Assembly: GCF_006539525.1 (NCBI RefSeq)
Contig: NZ_BJNE01000005.1
Location: forward strand, 156,856 to 220,855
Length of the DNA: 64,000 nucleotides
Source: Glutamicibacter nicotianae
GTDB lineage: Bacteria; Actinomycetota; Actinomycetes; Actinomycetales; Micrococcaceae
Direction: 5' to 3'
Part shown: piece by piece, positions 51,720-59,635 of the stretch
Numbering within the stretch: position 1 is the stretch's first letter
Layout of the letters: every line of letters starts with the position of its first letter
Program-made: the position numbers and the translations under genes
The notes under the pieces: model-generated
Told to the model about the DNA's origin: nothing
Databases searched by the model: none
The model's input: only the letters and a program-made list of their open reading frames with translations

Positions 51720-53087
51720 ATGACCCAGCACGCAGCACCGACGCTGCCGCTCGATGAACTGGCCGCCGTCTTCGGTCCCCGGCTGAGCACCGCAGCGGAT
51801 GAATTGGACCGCGTGGCCCGCGACCAGTCGCGCTACCAGCCCGAGGGGCGCCCGGCAGCGGCCGTCTTCCCCGAATCCACCGACGAAGTCTCGCAGGCGC
51901 TGGCCTGGGCGCACCGCCACGGCGTGACGGTCTCGGTGCGCGGGGCTGGGACCGGGCTCTCCGGCGGTGCGGCGGGCTACCCGGGCGGGCTGGTCATCAG
52001 CCTGGAACGGCTGAACCGGATCGTTGGCATCGACGCGGTGAACCGCCTGGCCGTGGTGCAGGCCGGGGTCATCAACTCGGACCTCGACGAGGCGGCTCGG
52101 GGACACGGCCTGTTCTTCCCGCCAGATCCTGCCAGTGCGCGGATCTCCACCGTGGGCGGCAACATCGCCACCAATGCCGGAGGGCTGCGCTGCCTGAATC
52201 ACGGGGTCACCCGCGACTCGGTCGCGGCACTGACCGTGGTGCTGGCCGATGGCCGCGTCGTGCACACCGGGGCACGCACCCGGAAGAACGTCGTCGGCCT
52301 GGACCTGACCAGCCTGTTCGTCGGATCGGAGGGCACCCTCGGGGTCATCACCGAGGCCAAGGTGCGGCTCAAGCCGGTGCCCGAGGGCGCCGCGCAGACC
52401 TTCCGCGCAGGATTCCGCACCGTCGAGGACGCCGGCCGCGCGGTCACGGCAATTGTCAACGGCGAGTACCTTCCGGAGGTGCTCGAACTGCTCGACGCGC
52501 ACAGCGTCCAGGTCATCGAGGCCTTCCACCCTTCCGGGCTGCCGGTGGACGGGCAGGCGCTGCTGATCGGCCAGTTCACCGGCCGCCATGCGCTGCAGGC
52601 CGCGCAGTCGGTCGCCGCACTATGCCGCAGCTTCGGCGCAGCGGACGTGCTGATCGGCGAGGGCGACTCGCTGTTGGAAGCGCGGCGGTTGGCCAATCCG
52701 GCGCTCAGCGCCCACGGGCTGCGGGTCTCCTGCGATGTGGGGGTTCCGGTGGGCGAGCTCGCCGCGGTGTTCCGCGGGATCGACGAGATCGCGCAGCGCA
52801 CCGGGCGGATGATCTCCGTGGTGGCGCACGCCGGGGACGGCAACCTGCACCCGACCGTAGACGCGGAGGACACCCCCGAAGGCCATGCGGCCGCCGAAAA
52901 GGTCATCGATGAGATCACCCGGCTGGCCCTCTCGCTGGGCGGCACCATCACCGGGGAGCACGGCATCGGCAAGGTCAAGCAGCACGAGCTGTCCTGGCAG
53001 CTGGACGAGCCGACCCGTGCGGCGCAGCTGGCGGTCAAGGCCGCGCTGGATCCGGCAGGAATCCTCACTCCGGGGCGCTCGCTGTAG
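51720..53087 (+). CDS. FAD-binding oxidase (GlcD-like glycolate/D-lactate dehydrogenase)
   Basis: A 455-residue VAO-family flavoprotein. The FAD-binding loop is VRGAGTGLSGGAAGYPGG, with STVGGNIATNAGGLRCLNHG and EGTLGVITEAKVRL. The C-terminal half has VVAHAGDGNLHPT and TGEHGIGKVKQHEL, the substrate-site His motifs. It oxidises a 2-hydroxyacid such as glycolate or D-lactate. No GlcE/GlcF or Fe-S partner follows, so it is the single-chain form. Start ATG at 51720; divergent from its likely GntR regulator. Confidence 0.92.
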   Translation: MTQHAAPTLPLDELAAVFGPRLSTAADELDRVARDQSRYQPEGRPAAAVFPESTDEVSQALAWAHRHGVTVSVRGAGTGLSGGAAGYPGGLVISLERLNRIVGIDAVNRLAVVQAGVINSDLDEAARGHGLFFPPDPASARISTVGGNIATNAGGLRCLNHGVTRDSVAALTVVLADGRVVHTGARTRKNVVGLDLTSLFVGSEGTLGVITEAKVRLKPVPEGAAQTFRAGFRTVEDAGRAVTAIVNGEYLPEVLELLDAHSVQVIEAFHPSGLPVDGQALLIGQFTGRHALQAAQSVAALCRSFGAADVLIGEGDSLLEARRLANPALSAHGLRVSCDVGVPVGELAAVFRGIDEIAQRTGRMISVVAHAGDGNLHPTVDAEDTPEGHAAAEKVIDEITRLALSLGGTITGEHGIGKVKQHELSWQLDEPTRAAQLAVKAALDPAGILTPGRSL

Positions 53088-53116
53088 CGGGCAGGGGCGG
53101 GGACAAGTCCCTCCGG

Positions 53117-53707
53117 CTAGGCTTGCATCCACTTCTTCCGGTGCTTCACCGGGATGCGCTGGCGCTCGAACTCGTCCAGCAGCGACTCATAGAGCCCGAG
53201 GTAGTCCACGGCCGGATAGCGCACCAGGTCGATGCGCAGCGTCTCGGTTTCCGGCTGCTTCAGCTGCACGTCCAGCCGGCGGTGCAGTTCGGCCCGGTCC
53301 CAGAGCAGCTGCACCTTGGCATCGTTCTGGAAACTAATCGCGGTCACCGAGCCGATGTCATCCCAAGCCACCTTCCGCCCGCCGCGAAGGATGAGCCCGG
53401 ACGCACGGATCTTCGCATCGATGGCATCGACACCCTTGCGGCGCATGGCCAGCGCCGCGGTACCTATGCCCCAGGCACCGAACAGCAGCAGAATGGCACC
53501 GAAGAACGTCGGCGTGTAGCTCGCCATGAGTTGCGCACGCCGGATGGAGGTCTCGGGCAGGTCGTTGGCTACCAGGTACAGCCCCAGCGGCAGCAGGATC
53601 CAGGCCATCATCAGCAGCTGGGAACTGCGTTGCACCCGCGGCCAATGGTGGGCCTTGGCGGTGATGAAGTGCTTGGGCAGTTTGCGCCGAGTGCGGCCGT
53701 GGGCCAT
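53117..53707 (-). CDS. Tandem-family membrane protein, copy 1
   Basis: A 196-residue protein with two transmembrane helices (MMAWILLPLGLYLVAN, and TPTFFGAILLLFGAWGIGTAALA) and a basic cytoplasmic beta-rich domain (ASGLILRGGRKVAWDDIG, LLWDRAELHRRLDVQLK). It is a clear paralogue of the 54399-55049 protein: both share LILRGGRK/VTLRGGRK, LLWDRAELHRRL and a final KKWM. The domain after the helices looks PH-like, as in YdjZ/bPH-type membrane proteins; that is inference. Last gene of a minus-strand cluster behind the WXG100 genes. Confidence 0.75.
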   Translation of the reverse strand: MAHGRTRRKLPKHFITAKAHHWPRVQRSSQLLMMAWILLPLGLYLVANDLPETSIRRAQLMASYTPTFFGAILLLFGAWGIGTAALAMRRKGVDAIDAKIRASGLILRGGRKVAWDDIGSVTAISFQNDAKVQLLWDRAELHRRLDVQLKQPETETLRIDLVRYPAVDYLGLYESLLDEFERQRIPVKHRKKWMQA

Positions 53708-53739
53708 GAGTGTGCGTTCCTGAGGTCGTCGGGTCCCAT

Positions 53740-54414
53740 TCAGAACTGCTTGTGCTTGAACCGTTCCTTGGTGTGGAAGCGGCGCTCCTTGAGCGTGGCG
53801 ACCAGTGCATCGAGGTGCTCCTGGTATTCGGCCATCGGGTAGCGCCGCAGGTCGATCTCCAGATAATGCATTGGCGCGCGCCCGCGCACTCCGGGAGACG
53901 TCGGATCGACCTCGGAGTTGTCCAGCAGGTTGATCCGCACCACGCGGTTGAGCACCGAGTAATCCCAAAGCAGCGGCACCATCGAGTCGTTGATGTAGCG
54001 GATGATCTCGGCGCGGCCGATATTCGACCACGGCACCTCCCGGCCGCCACGGGTCACCAGGCCCTGCTCAGTGACGATTACGTCGATCGAATCATCGCCG
54101 ACGCTGCGGCGAGTGCCCTGCCGGCCGGTGACGATGCCCACGATGCCGAAGGTCAGCAACGCCGCGGCGATCACGATCAGGCCGTAGTTCAGCCAGTTGG
54201 TGGCAATGCTGCTCTCCCCGGCCCGGATGTTCTGGCCCAGGATCCAGAATCCGCCAGTCGCCGAGGCCAGGCCTAGGACCGTCAGGATGATTCCGCGCTT
54301 CATGCGTTTGGCATGCAGGTGCGGGGAACTGATGAATTCCGCAACAGTTCCGGATACGGCCTCGGAGCTAGCCGGACCACCGGTGCCGCCCTGCCGTGCT
54401 ATGTGAACATCCAT
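53740..54414 (-). CDS. Tandem-family membrane protein, divergent copy 2
   Basis: A 224-residue protein with two hydrophobic segments (GIILTVLGLASATGGFWILG, and LNYGLIVIAAALLTFGIVGIV). The C-terminal domain has GLVTRGGREVPWSNIGRAEI, LLWDYSVLNRVVRINL and YLEIDLRRYPMAEYQEHLDAL, the same plan as copies 1 and 3 but more diverged. It overlaps copy 3 by 16 bases. Confidence 0.72.
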   Translation of the reverse strand: MDVHIARQGGTGGPASSEAVSGTVAEFISSPHLHAKRMKRGIILTVLGLASATGGFWILGQNIRAGESSIATNWLNYGLIVIAAALLTFGIVGIVTGRQGTRRSVGDDSIDVIVTEQGLVTRGGREVPWSNIGRAEIIRYINDSMVPLLWDYSVLNRVVRINLLDNSEVDPTSPGVRGRAPMHYLEIDLRRYPMAEYQEHLDALVATLKERRFHTKERFKHKQF

Positions 54415-55049
54415 TTCTTCTCGAATTGAACCGGGATCCCCCGGCGCTTGAACTGCTCCAACGTCGAATCATAAAGCCTGAGGTACTCGGCAGCGGGATA
54501 GCGCAGGAGATCGACCCTAGCCGACTCGGTCCTGCCTGATCCCTGCGCATTCAGCTGCTGTGGTTGCTCCCGGAGATGGAGCACCAACCTGCGGTGCAGC
54601 TCAGCACGGTCCCAGAGCAGCCGGATCTTTGAATTGTTCTCGAAGGTAATCGCAGTGACGAACTCAATCTGCTCCCACGGAATTTTGCGTCCGCCCCTCA
54701 GTGTGACCCCACTGGCCCGCAGCTTCAAATCTATGGCGTCGGCCTGCTTGCGGGATAGCGAGCGAGTGGCCGTGAAGATTCCGATGCATCCAGCGATGAG
54801 CACGGCGGCCCCGGCAATGGTCGGGGTCCAAGAGACGATGATTCTCGCCCTATCGCTCGGTGTCTCGGGCAGCCCATTTGCAATCAGGTAGTAACCGAGA
54901 GGCAAGAGAATCGCTGCTAGCAAGATCAGTTTGAAGCTGCTCTCCATTCGAGGCCAATGATGAACTCCCCTGCTGACAAACTCCCCGGGTTCTTCGCGGT
55001 AGGTGGCATGATTGCTCAAAGTTCGGGGGTCCTGTCTATTCGGAATCAT
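54399..55049 (-). CDS. Tandem-family membrane protein, copy 3
   Basis: A 216-residue paralogue of copy 1. It shares LPLGYYLIANGLPETP, TPTIAGAAVLIAGCIGIFTA, LRASGVTLRGGRKIPW, LLWDRAELHRRL and a C-terminal VQFEKKWMFT. An extra 12-residue insertion (AQGSGRTESARV) lies before the LRYPAAEYL segment. The ATG at 55049 overlaps the preceding gene stop by 14 bases; a TTG at 55052 is an alternative. Part of the overlapping cluster that runs from 57689 down to 53117. Confidence 0.75.
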   Translation of the reverse strand: MIPNRQDPRTLSNHATYREEPGEFVSRGVHHWPRMESSFKLILLAAILLPLGYYLIANGLPETPSDRARIIVSWTPTIAGAAVLIAGCIGIFTATRSLSRKQADAIDLKLRASGVTLRGGRKIPWEQIEFVTAITFENNSKIRLLWDRAELHRRLVLHLREQPQQLNAQGSGRTESARVDLLRYPAAEYLRLYDSTLEQFKRRGIPVQFEKKWMFT

Positions 55050-55611
55050 CAATGGTCACGGTATCCAGCAGTTGCACCATCGGATCCATCATGAGGGCAA
55101 GATTCGACAGATCCGAGTCGAATGCCTCAAGGATGAACACCAGCCCCTTGCACCGGCCTACCGTTCGGACATGGCCAATGGCCGGCAACAACACTGTCTC
55201 GTCCGCCCTCGGGAGATCCAAGGAGATGACGGATGTAGATTGGATGATCCGGCCGAAGACCGTTGAATCGAACTCTTCGGTTTGTGCGGGTGACATCGAA
55301 TCATGATCGGGTGCGGCCAGTTCCTCCAGGCTCGCTTCGTCATCGTCGTCTTCGATGACCAGGTGGGCGGTGCCCATTGCGTGCCCGTCTTCGGGCGAGT
55401 ACCACAACGTGTGATCGGCGTCCGCTGCTTGATTCGCGGCGACTTCCAATGCGAGTTCCCGGTAGGTCTTCCGGAGCTCGAGATCACCCGGAATTGCGAC
55501 TTCGGAAAGATCTTCGGCCCATTGCTCTGCCGTGTCCCAGTCCGCCTCGGGGAAGGAACGAGGCACGGGGATCCAGAGTTCCAGATCCGGCTGGATTTCA
55601 TATGATGTCAC
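55036..55611 (-). CDS. Unknown acidic soluble protein of the T7SS cluster
   Basis: About 191 residues, very acidic (IEDDDDEASLEELAAPDHD), no helix long enough to cross the membrane. I chose the GTG at 55611, which overlaps the upstream stop as GTGA; a GTG at 55626 is also in frame. Tightly packed between two other unknown genes, so probably made with them. No family recognised; a chaperone or immunity role is a guess from position. Confidence 0.7.
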   Translation of the reverse strand: MTSYEIQPDLELWIPVPRSFPEADWDTAEQWAEDLSEVAIPGDLELRKTYRELALEVAANQAADADHTLWYSPEDGHAMGTAHLVIEDDDDEASLEELAAPDHDSMSPAQTEEFDSTVFGRIIQSTSVISLDLPRADETVLLPAIGHVRTVGRCKGLVFILEAFDSDLSNLALMMDPMVQLLDTVTIDDSE

Positions 55612-56237
55612 TGTATCGGCACCCACTTGAACGTCCCCATGATTGCGTAGCCGAGGCCTCGCAATGCTTCGGTGAATTCTTCATTGTTTTCGCCTGTTTC
55701 AAGGCTTGCGTAAGAATACCTCAGCCACAATCCGGCACTCGGCTCGGGATCAGTGCTTCCGTCCGCCCGTGGCCGGGGAACCACCATATTCAAGCTCAAG
55801 TTCTTGTATTCCGGAGCCTCTTCGGCTGGCTCATTCGTATTCCACAGGTACCAGGTCTCATCGTCGACGGCTTCCGTTTCCACCGGATTGCCATCCGCGA
55901 CCCTGCGCACCATCCCTGCCAATGCCCCTGCCTCCGAGGATTTCAAGGGGGTCATGATCATTGATGTCGGCACAGCTCCACCGCGGGCTTTCTCAACCGG
56001 TAACGCGAGCCCAATCGCACCCCGACGCCGCAAATTCTCGAACATCTCATGCGTTTTCTGGCGCAGCATCAGCACCACGTCAGCGCGCCCCAGCGCCTTC
56101 GCTTCTGCCGTAACCAGCTTGGCCAAGATCGCCTCGTGGTCGGCGCTTGTCCTGAATTCCCGCCACCCCGGCGGATAGACTATGCTGTACCCGATACCGC
56201 GTGGTTGCGGCTTCGCTTCTTGCGGACTCTGGCTCAT
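55608..56237 (-). CDS. Unknown soluble protein of the T7SS cluster
   Basis: A 209-residue protein opening with GIGYSIVYPPGWREFRTSAD, then ADVVLMLRQKTHEMFENLRR and two beta-rich segments (DETWYLWNTNEP, LWLRYSYASL). A GYSIVYPPGW start is common in small proteins next to actinobacterial type VII loci, but I know no assigned function. It ends in GTGA overlap with the next gene. Confidence 0.7.
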   Translation of the reverse strand: MSQSPQEAKPQPRGIGYSIVYPPGWREFRTSADHEAILAKLVTAEAKALGRADVVLMLRQKTHEMFENLRRRGAIGLALPVEKARGGAVPTSMIMTPLKSSEAGALAGMVRRVADGNPVETEAVDDETWYLWNTNEPAEEAPEYKNLSLNMVVPRPRADGSTDPEPSAGLWLRYSYASLETGENNEEFTEALRGLGYAIMGTFKWVPIQ

Positions 56238-56297
56238 TTTTCTCCTGCACTGCCCTAGGGTTTCGAGCGCATCTGGCCCAACGTCGCTTGCACCAAG

Positions 56298-57689
56298 CTA
56301 CTTCTTCCGCTCACTGTCGTAAACGGACAGCCCGAAGGATTGCACGACATTACCGCCATCCTCGAGCTTAGCGGCGATCTTGGTTCCCATAGCCCAGTCC
56401 ACTGCGCGCGCGTCGAAGTCGTCAGCATGCTTGAGTACGTATTCGGCCATTTCCCGGTGCTTCGTGCTGCCCCAGTCGTTAGCGTACTTGACGTATTTGA
56501 GCGGATCCTCGTCGAATGATTTCTTGAACTTTGCCAGGTAGTCGTTGCCATGCTTGAACTTGGCTTCCTGGTACTTTTGCTCCAGTTTCCGGTTGTTACG
56601 CCGGATTTTTGCCTTGGTCTTGCGGTTTCCACGAATCGTCGTCTTCACCGGGCGCTTCGGTTGCCCCTTGAGCGATGATCGGATGATTCCACGCCCGGTG
56701 CTGGCACGAGTTTTGGTGAACGCCTTGAACGCCTTGCCTGCACCACGGCTTCTTGCGGCTTTGAATCCGCCCTTGAAGACCTTGGAGAGCCCGGAAATGC
56801 TCTTTCCCAGAACCCTGCCGAACGGGACCAAACCGACGATGGCCAGTCCCAAGCTGGTCCAATCACCTTCGCCCTGGGTCATCTTGTAGATTTCAATGCC
56901 CAGGGTGATCACCCCCGCCACCAATGCAAGCAGACCGAGAATTGGGCCGAGGAATGTGGCGGACAAGATCAGCGCCAAGACGCCCAGGACAAGGGCGGCG
57001 ATGCTCAAGATAGAATTGAGCGTGTCGTACCACTTGTCATTATTATCAGCCGCGTCAATGGCATCCTCGATGCCGCCAACCGCATCGTCGTAGGCATCTT
57101 CCCAATAGGATACGCGTCCGTCGAACTTGCCCCACAACTCACGCAGTTCTTCTTCTGCCTGGTCACTCGCGTCTGTGGCAGCAGTCAAGTCCTTCTTCGC
57201 TTGGGCCTTTTCCTCGTCCGTGCCTTCTCCGATGCCGAATAGCCCGCCATCGGCATCGTCCATGGCGTCTTCGGCCGTTTCCGCTTGGCTCCGCTTGGTC
57301 GCGGCCGTTTCATGCGCCTGCTCGATATCGGTAATCAAGGCGTTGAGCGTTGAATAATTATCGACTCCGCCTTCCTTCGTGCACATCATTAGTGCGCCTT
57401 GGACCCGGTCCAGCGCCTCTGCATACGTCTTCAGGGCTTCGCCAGTCTTGCTGTAGCGAACTGATGCCTTGTGCAGCTTCGGGTAAACTTCGCCTGCACT
57501 CTCTCGAACTGACTTTATCGCCTCGGATTTCAAATCCGCTGTGCCATTGCTGATGTCCTCCAACCGGATGGCCGAGCGTTCCATGGCTTCACCAGAAGAG
57601 ATCAGATCCAAGGCGCTGCGGCGCAAGTCAGCGGCGTTGCCGGTGATCATTTGCAACGGGTCGCCAGTACTAGGTGAATGCAATGTCAT
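56298..57689 (-). CDS. Helical WXG-like/polymorphic-toxin-type protein with an unrecognised C-terminal domain
   Basis: A 463-residue protein. Residues 1-110 are helical (NAADLRRSALDLISSGEAME, TYAEALDRVQGAL), like WXG/LXG-type secretion domains. An acidic helical stretch to about 225 follows. Two hydrophobic segments (SILSIAALVLGVLALILSAT, GPILGLLALVAGVITLGI) lie near 225-268. A strongly basic region (PKRPVKTTIRGNRKTKAKIR) precedes a C-terminal domain of about 90 residues (HGNDYLAKFKKSF, DWGSTKHREMAEYVLKHADDF). The order N-terminal targeting, hydrophobic middle and variable end is that of T7SS polymorphic toxins. The toxin activity, if any, cannot be named. Confidence 0.7.
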   Translation of the reverse strand: MTLHSPSTGDPLQMITGNAADLRRSALDLISSGEAMERSAIRLEDISNGTADLKSEAIKSVRESAGEVYPKLHKASVRYSKTGEALKTYAEALDRVQGALMMCTKEGGVDNYSTLNALITDIEQAHETAATKRSQAETAEDAMDDADGGLFGIGEGTDEEKAQAKKDLTAATDASDQAEEELRELWGKFDGRVSYWEDAYDDAVGGIEDAIDAADNNDKWYDTLNSILSIAALVLGVLALILSATFLGPILGLLALVAGVITLGIEIYKMTQGEGDWTSLGLAIVGLVPFGRVLGKSISGLSKVFKGGFKAARSRGAGKAFKAFTKTRASTGRGIIRSSLKGQPKRPVKTTIRGNRKTKAKIRRNNRKLEQKYQEAKFKHGNDYLAKFKKSFDEDPLKYVKYANDWGSTKHREMAEYVLKHADDFDARAVDWAMGTKIAAKLEDGGNVVQSFGLSVYDSERKK

Positions 57690-57705
57690 TTAGTCTCTCC
57701 GCGCG

Positions 57706-58026
57706 CTAGTTGGCCTTGGGCGCGTCAGACGCCCGGGAATTCAAGAAAGCCTTCTTGGTTTCGAGGTCCCAATCGGCGAAACCCTGCTGAATGTCTTTCA
57801 AATGCTTGTGTATTCCATCGAGTTCTTCCACCAAACCGTCGCGGGTCTTGTTCCACTCGTCCTCGAAATCGCCCACTCGATCTTGCAGCTTGTCGTCATT
57901 CATCGGGGTACCGACGGAACGCGAAATGCCCTTGGCAATATCCGAGGCATCGTTGAAGTCCGTGATGCTATTGCCCAAATCAGTGATGATCTCGTCAAGA
58001 CGAGCTAGATACAATTCGTCAGCCAC
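57706..58026 (-). CDS. Small WXG100-like protein 2
   Basis: A 106-residue, all-helical, acidic protein without Cys. A single Trp lies in DEWNKTRDGL, with the second helix LDGIHKHLKDIQQGFADWD after it. The W-x-G turn is not strict. It ends 16 bases before the toxin-like gene and probably partners its helical N-terminus. Confidence 0.72.
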   Translation of the reverse strand: MADELYLARLDEIITDLGNSITDFNDASDIAKGISRSVGTPMNDDKLQDRVGDFEDEWNKTRDGLVEELDGIHKHLKDIQQGFADWDLETKKAFLNSRASDAPKAN

Positions 58027-58101
58027 GGTGTGAACTACTCCTTGCGCTCAAGATTGGTTGTGGAATGCCGCAAGTTAGGCGCGGCCGTGGAAACCCAGCA
58101 A

Positions 58102-58134
58102 TGTGGCCGCCCCATGAATAACAGGGCGACCACA
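58102..58134 (-). terminator. Hairpin between the two WXG100 genes
   Basis: TGTGGCCGCCC pairs with GGGCGACCACA with one mismatch over an 11-base loop. It lies 22 bases after the stop of the upstream (58444) gene and without a T-run. It may be a partial terminator that keeps the first WXG100 transcript more abundant, or an mRNA-protecting hairpin. Confidence 0.5.
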
Positions 58135-58156
58135 TCAGCAGGAAAATTGCGTCCGG

Positions 58157-58444
58157 CTACTGGCCGGCCATGCCGCGGTCGGTGTCCTGGATCTGGGTCA
58201 TCATGTCGCGCAGCGCGGTGGCCATGTCGTTGATGCCATCGAACGCGGTCTTCAAGCCGTCGTTCAAGTCCTTGTAGCCTTCGCCGAACTGGCCCGAAGC
58301 GTGCTCAGTGGTGAAGTCCTCGCCGAGCAGCTTGTCCACGCCGGACTGCAGCTGCTCAAGCACGCCGTCCAAGTCCTCGCGCCCGGTGTCAAGCTTCGAT
58401 GCCATGGCTTCCATTTCGCCATAATTAGCCTTGAAATCAGTCAC
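58157..58444 (-). CDS. WXG100-family protein
   Basis: A 95-residue helical hairpin in the ESAT-6 superfamily: an N-terminal helix (YGEMEAMASKLDTGREDLDG), a turn region with GEDFTTEHASGQFGEGYKD where Phe replaces Trp, and a second helix (LKTAFDGINDMATALRDMM). The start is the GTG at 58444, after GAGGAGCATTGTT; the frame is open to 58501. First gene of the minus-strand series, divergent from the RDD-FHA gene. It should be an exported substrate or partner of the ATPase. Confidence 0.85.
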   Translation of the reverse strand: MTDFKANYGEMEAMASKLDTGREDLDGVLEQLQSGVDKLLGEDFTTEHASGQFGEGYKDLNDGLKTAFDGINDMATALRDMMTQIQDTDRGMAGQ

Positions 58445-58588
58445 AACAATGCTCCTCAACTTGTCGACTGGCCCGGCTGCCGGGCCACTTTTTTCGTCCA
58501 CAGACTAGACTAGTGTGGCAGCTGACCTGCTCTCAATGGGGAGAACTCCCCGTGGCAAGCCGGCATCGAACTGAAGTAGAAAGATCCC

Positions 58589-59635
58589 ATGGACGTAGTT
58601 TCAGCAGCAGCACTCGCCAGATCCTCCATGCTCGGAATGCATCCAGCCGAAGCACGCCTGCGGATCTGGTCCTACCTCATCGACTACGCCGTTTCGCTGG
58701 CAGCGCTGCTGCCCGCAGGCATCGGATACGTCATTTTCCTAGTGACCGGGCACTACTCCACGGTCCCGCTGGTCCTGTCCGGAGTCAGCGCACTGCTGCT
58801 GCTGGTCTACCTGGTGGTCCTGCTCATGATGAACAGCCGGAAGGGCTCCTCGCCCGGCAAGGCCGCGATGCGCCTGCGCGCCACCCGGCTGGATCCATTC
58901 GCCGCCCCGGGTTTCGGCCGTATCCTCCTTGCCTCGTTCGTCTTCCTGCTCAGCCATCTGATCCCGGTCATCGGCCCGCTGCTGATGCTGCTCTCCTGCC
59001 TCTTCGACCGGGACCACCACCGCAGCTGGCTGGACAAGATCGCCCAAACCTACGTGGTTGATATCCGCAAGGGCCTGGATCCGACCAACTCGCGGGCGCT
59101 GGCCCGCACCGAATACCTGCTCTCCCGCCCGGACCGGGACATTTCCGAGCATCTGCCATCGCTGGGCACTTCCGCCGAGGACGACATATACGATGACGCC
59201 GCAGTGCCCGCGCGTCCCCGATCCACAGCGGGCATCGTCGGAGCGCAGAACAGCGACTGGCATTCGCCAGCTGCGCCGCAGACGGGAACCGTCCGCCGCG
59301 CGGCCTTCGCCTTTGACGACGGGTCCTATCTCCCCGTTCCGGAATCCGGGCTGATCGGGCGTGCGCCCCAGGCCACGGAAGAGTCCGGCAATGAGCTGCT
59401 GGTTGCGCTGAAGGACCCGGAACGGCTGCTGTCCAAAACGCACCTGGCCTTCGGCTGCGACGGGGCGAATGCCTGGATCATGGATCTGGGTTCCAGCAAC
59501 GGCACGCAGGTCACCGCCGCCTCCCGCGCCCCGCGCAATGCACCACCCAATGTCCGCCTGCATCTGAATGACGGGGATGTCGTCCAGATAGGCAGCCGTA
59601 CCTTCCGCATTACCTTCCAGGAGACCGCGAAGTGA
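58589..59635 (+). CDS. RDD-family membrane protein with a C-terminal FHA domain
   Basis: A 348-residue protein. The RDD domain comes first (about 20-150) with hydrophobic segments LAALLPAGIGYVIFLVTG, VPLVLSGVSALLLLVYLVVL and ILLASFVFLLSHLIPVIGPL, and the family motif PGKAAMRLRATRLDPF. A linker of about 70 residues leads to an FHA domain near 255-345, with LIGRAPQ, SKTHLAF and LGSSNGT, the phosphothreonine-binding residues. A Ser/Thr-kinase signal to the secretion machine is implied. It overlaps the ATPase gene by GTGA, so both are co-translated. Confidence 0.88.
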   Translation: MDVVSAAALARSSMLGMHPAEARLRIWSYLIDYAVSLAALLPAGIGYVIFLVTGHYSTVPLVLSGVSALLLLVYLVVLLMMNSRKGSSPGKAAMRLRATRLDPFAAPGFGRILLASFVFLLSHLIPVIGPLLMLLSCLFDRDHHRSWLDKIAQTYVVDIRKGLDPTNSRALARTEYLLSRPDRDISEHLPSLGTSAEDDIYDDAAVPARPRSTAGIVGAQNSDWHSPAAPQTGTVRRAAFAFDDGSYLPVPESGLIGRAPQATEESGNELLVALKDPERLLSKTHLAFGCDGANAWIMDLGSSNGTQVTAASRAPRNAPPNVRLHLNDGDVVQIGSRTFRITFQETAK

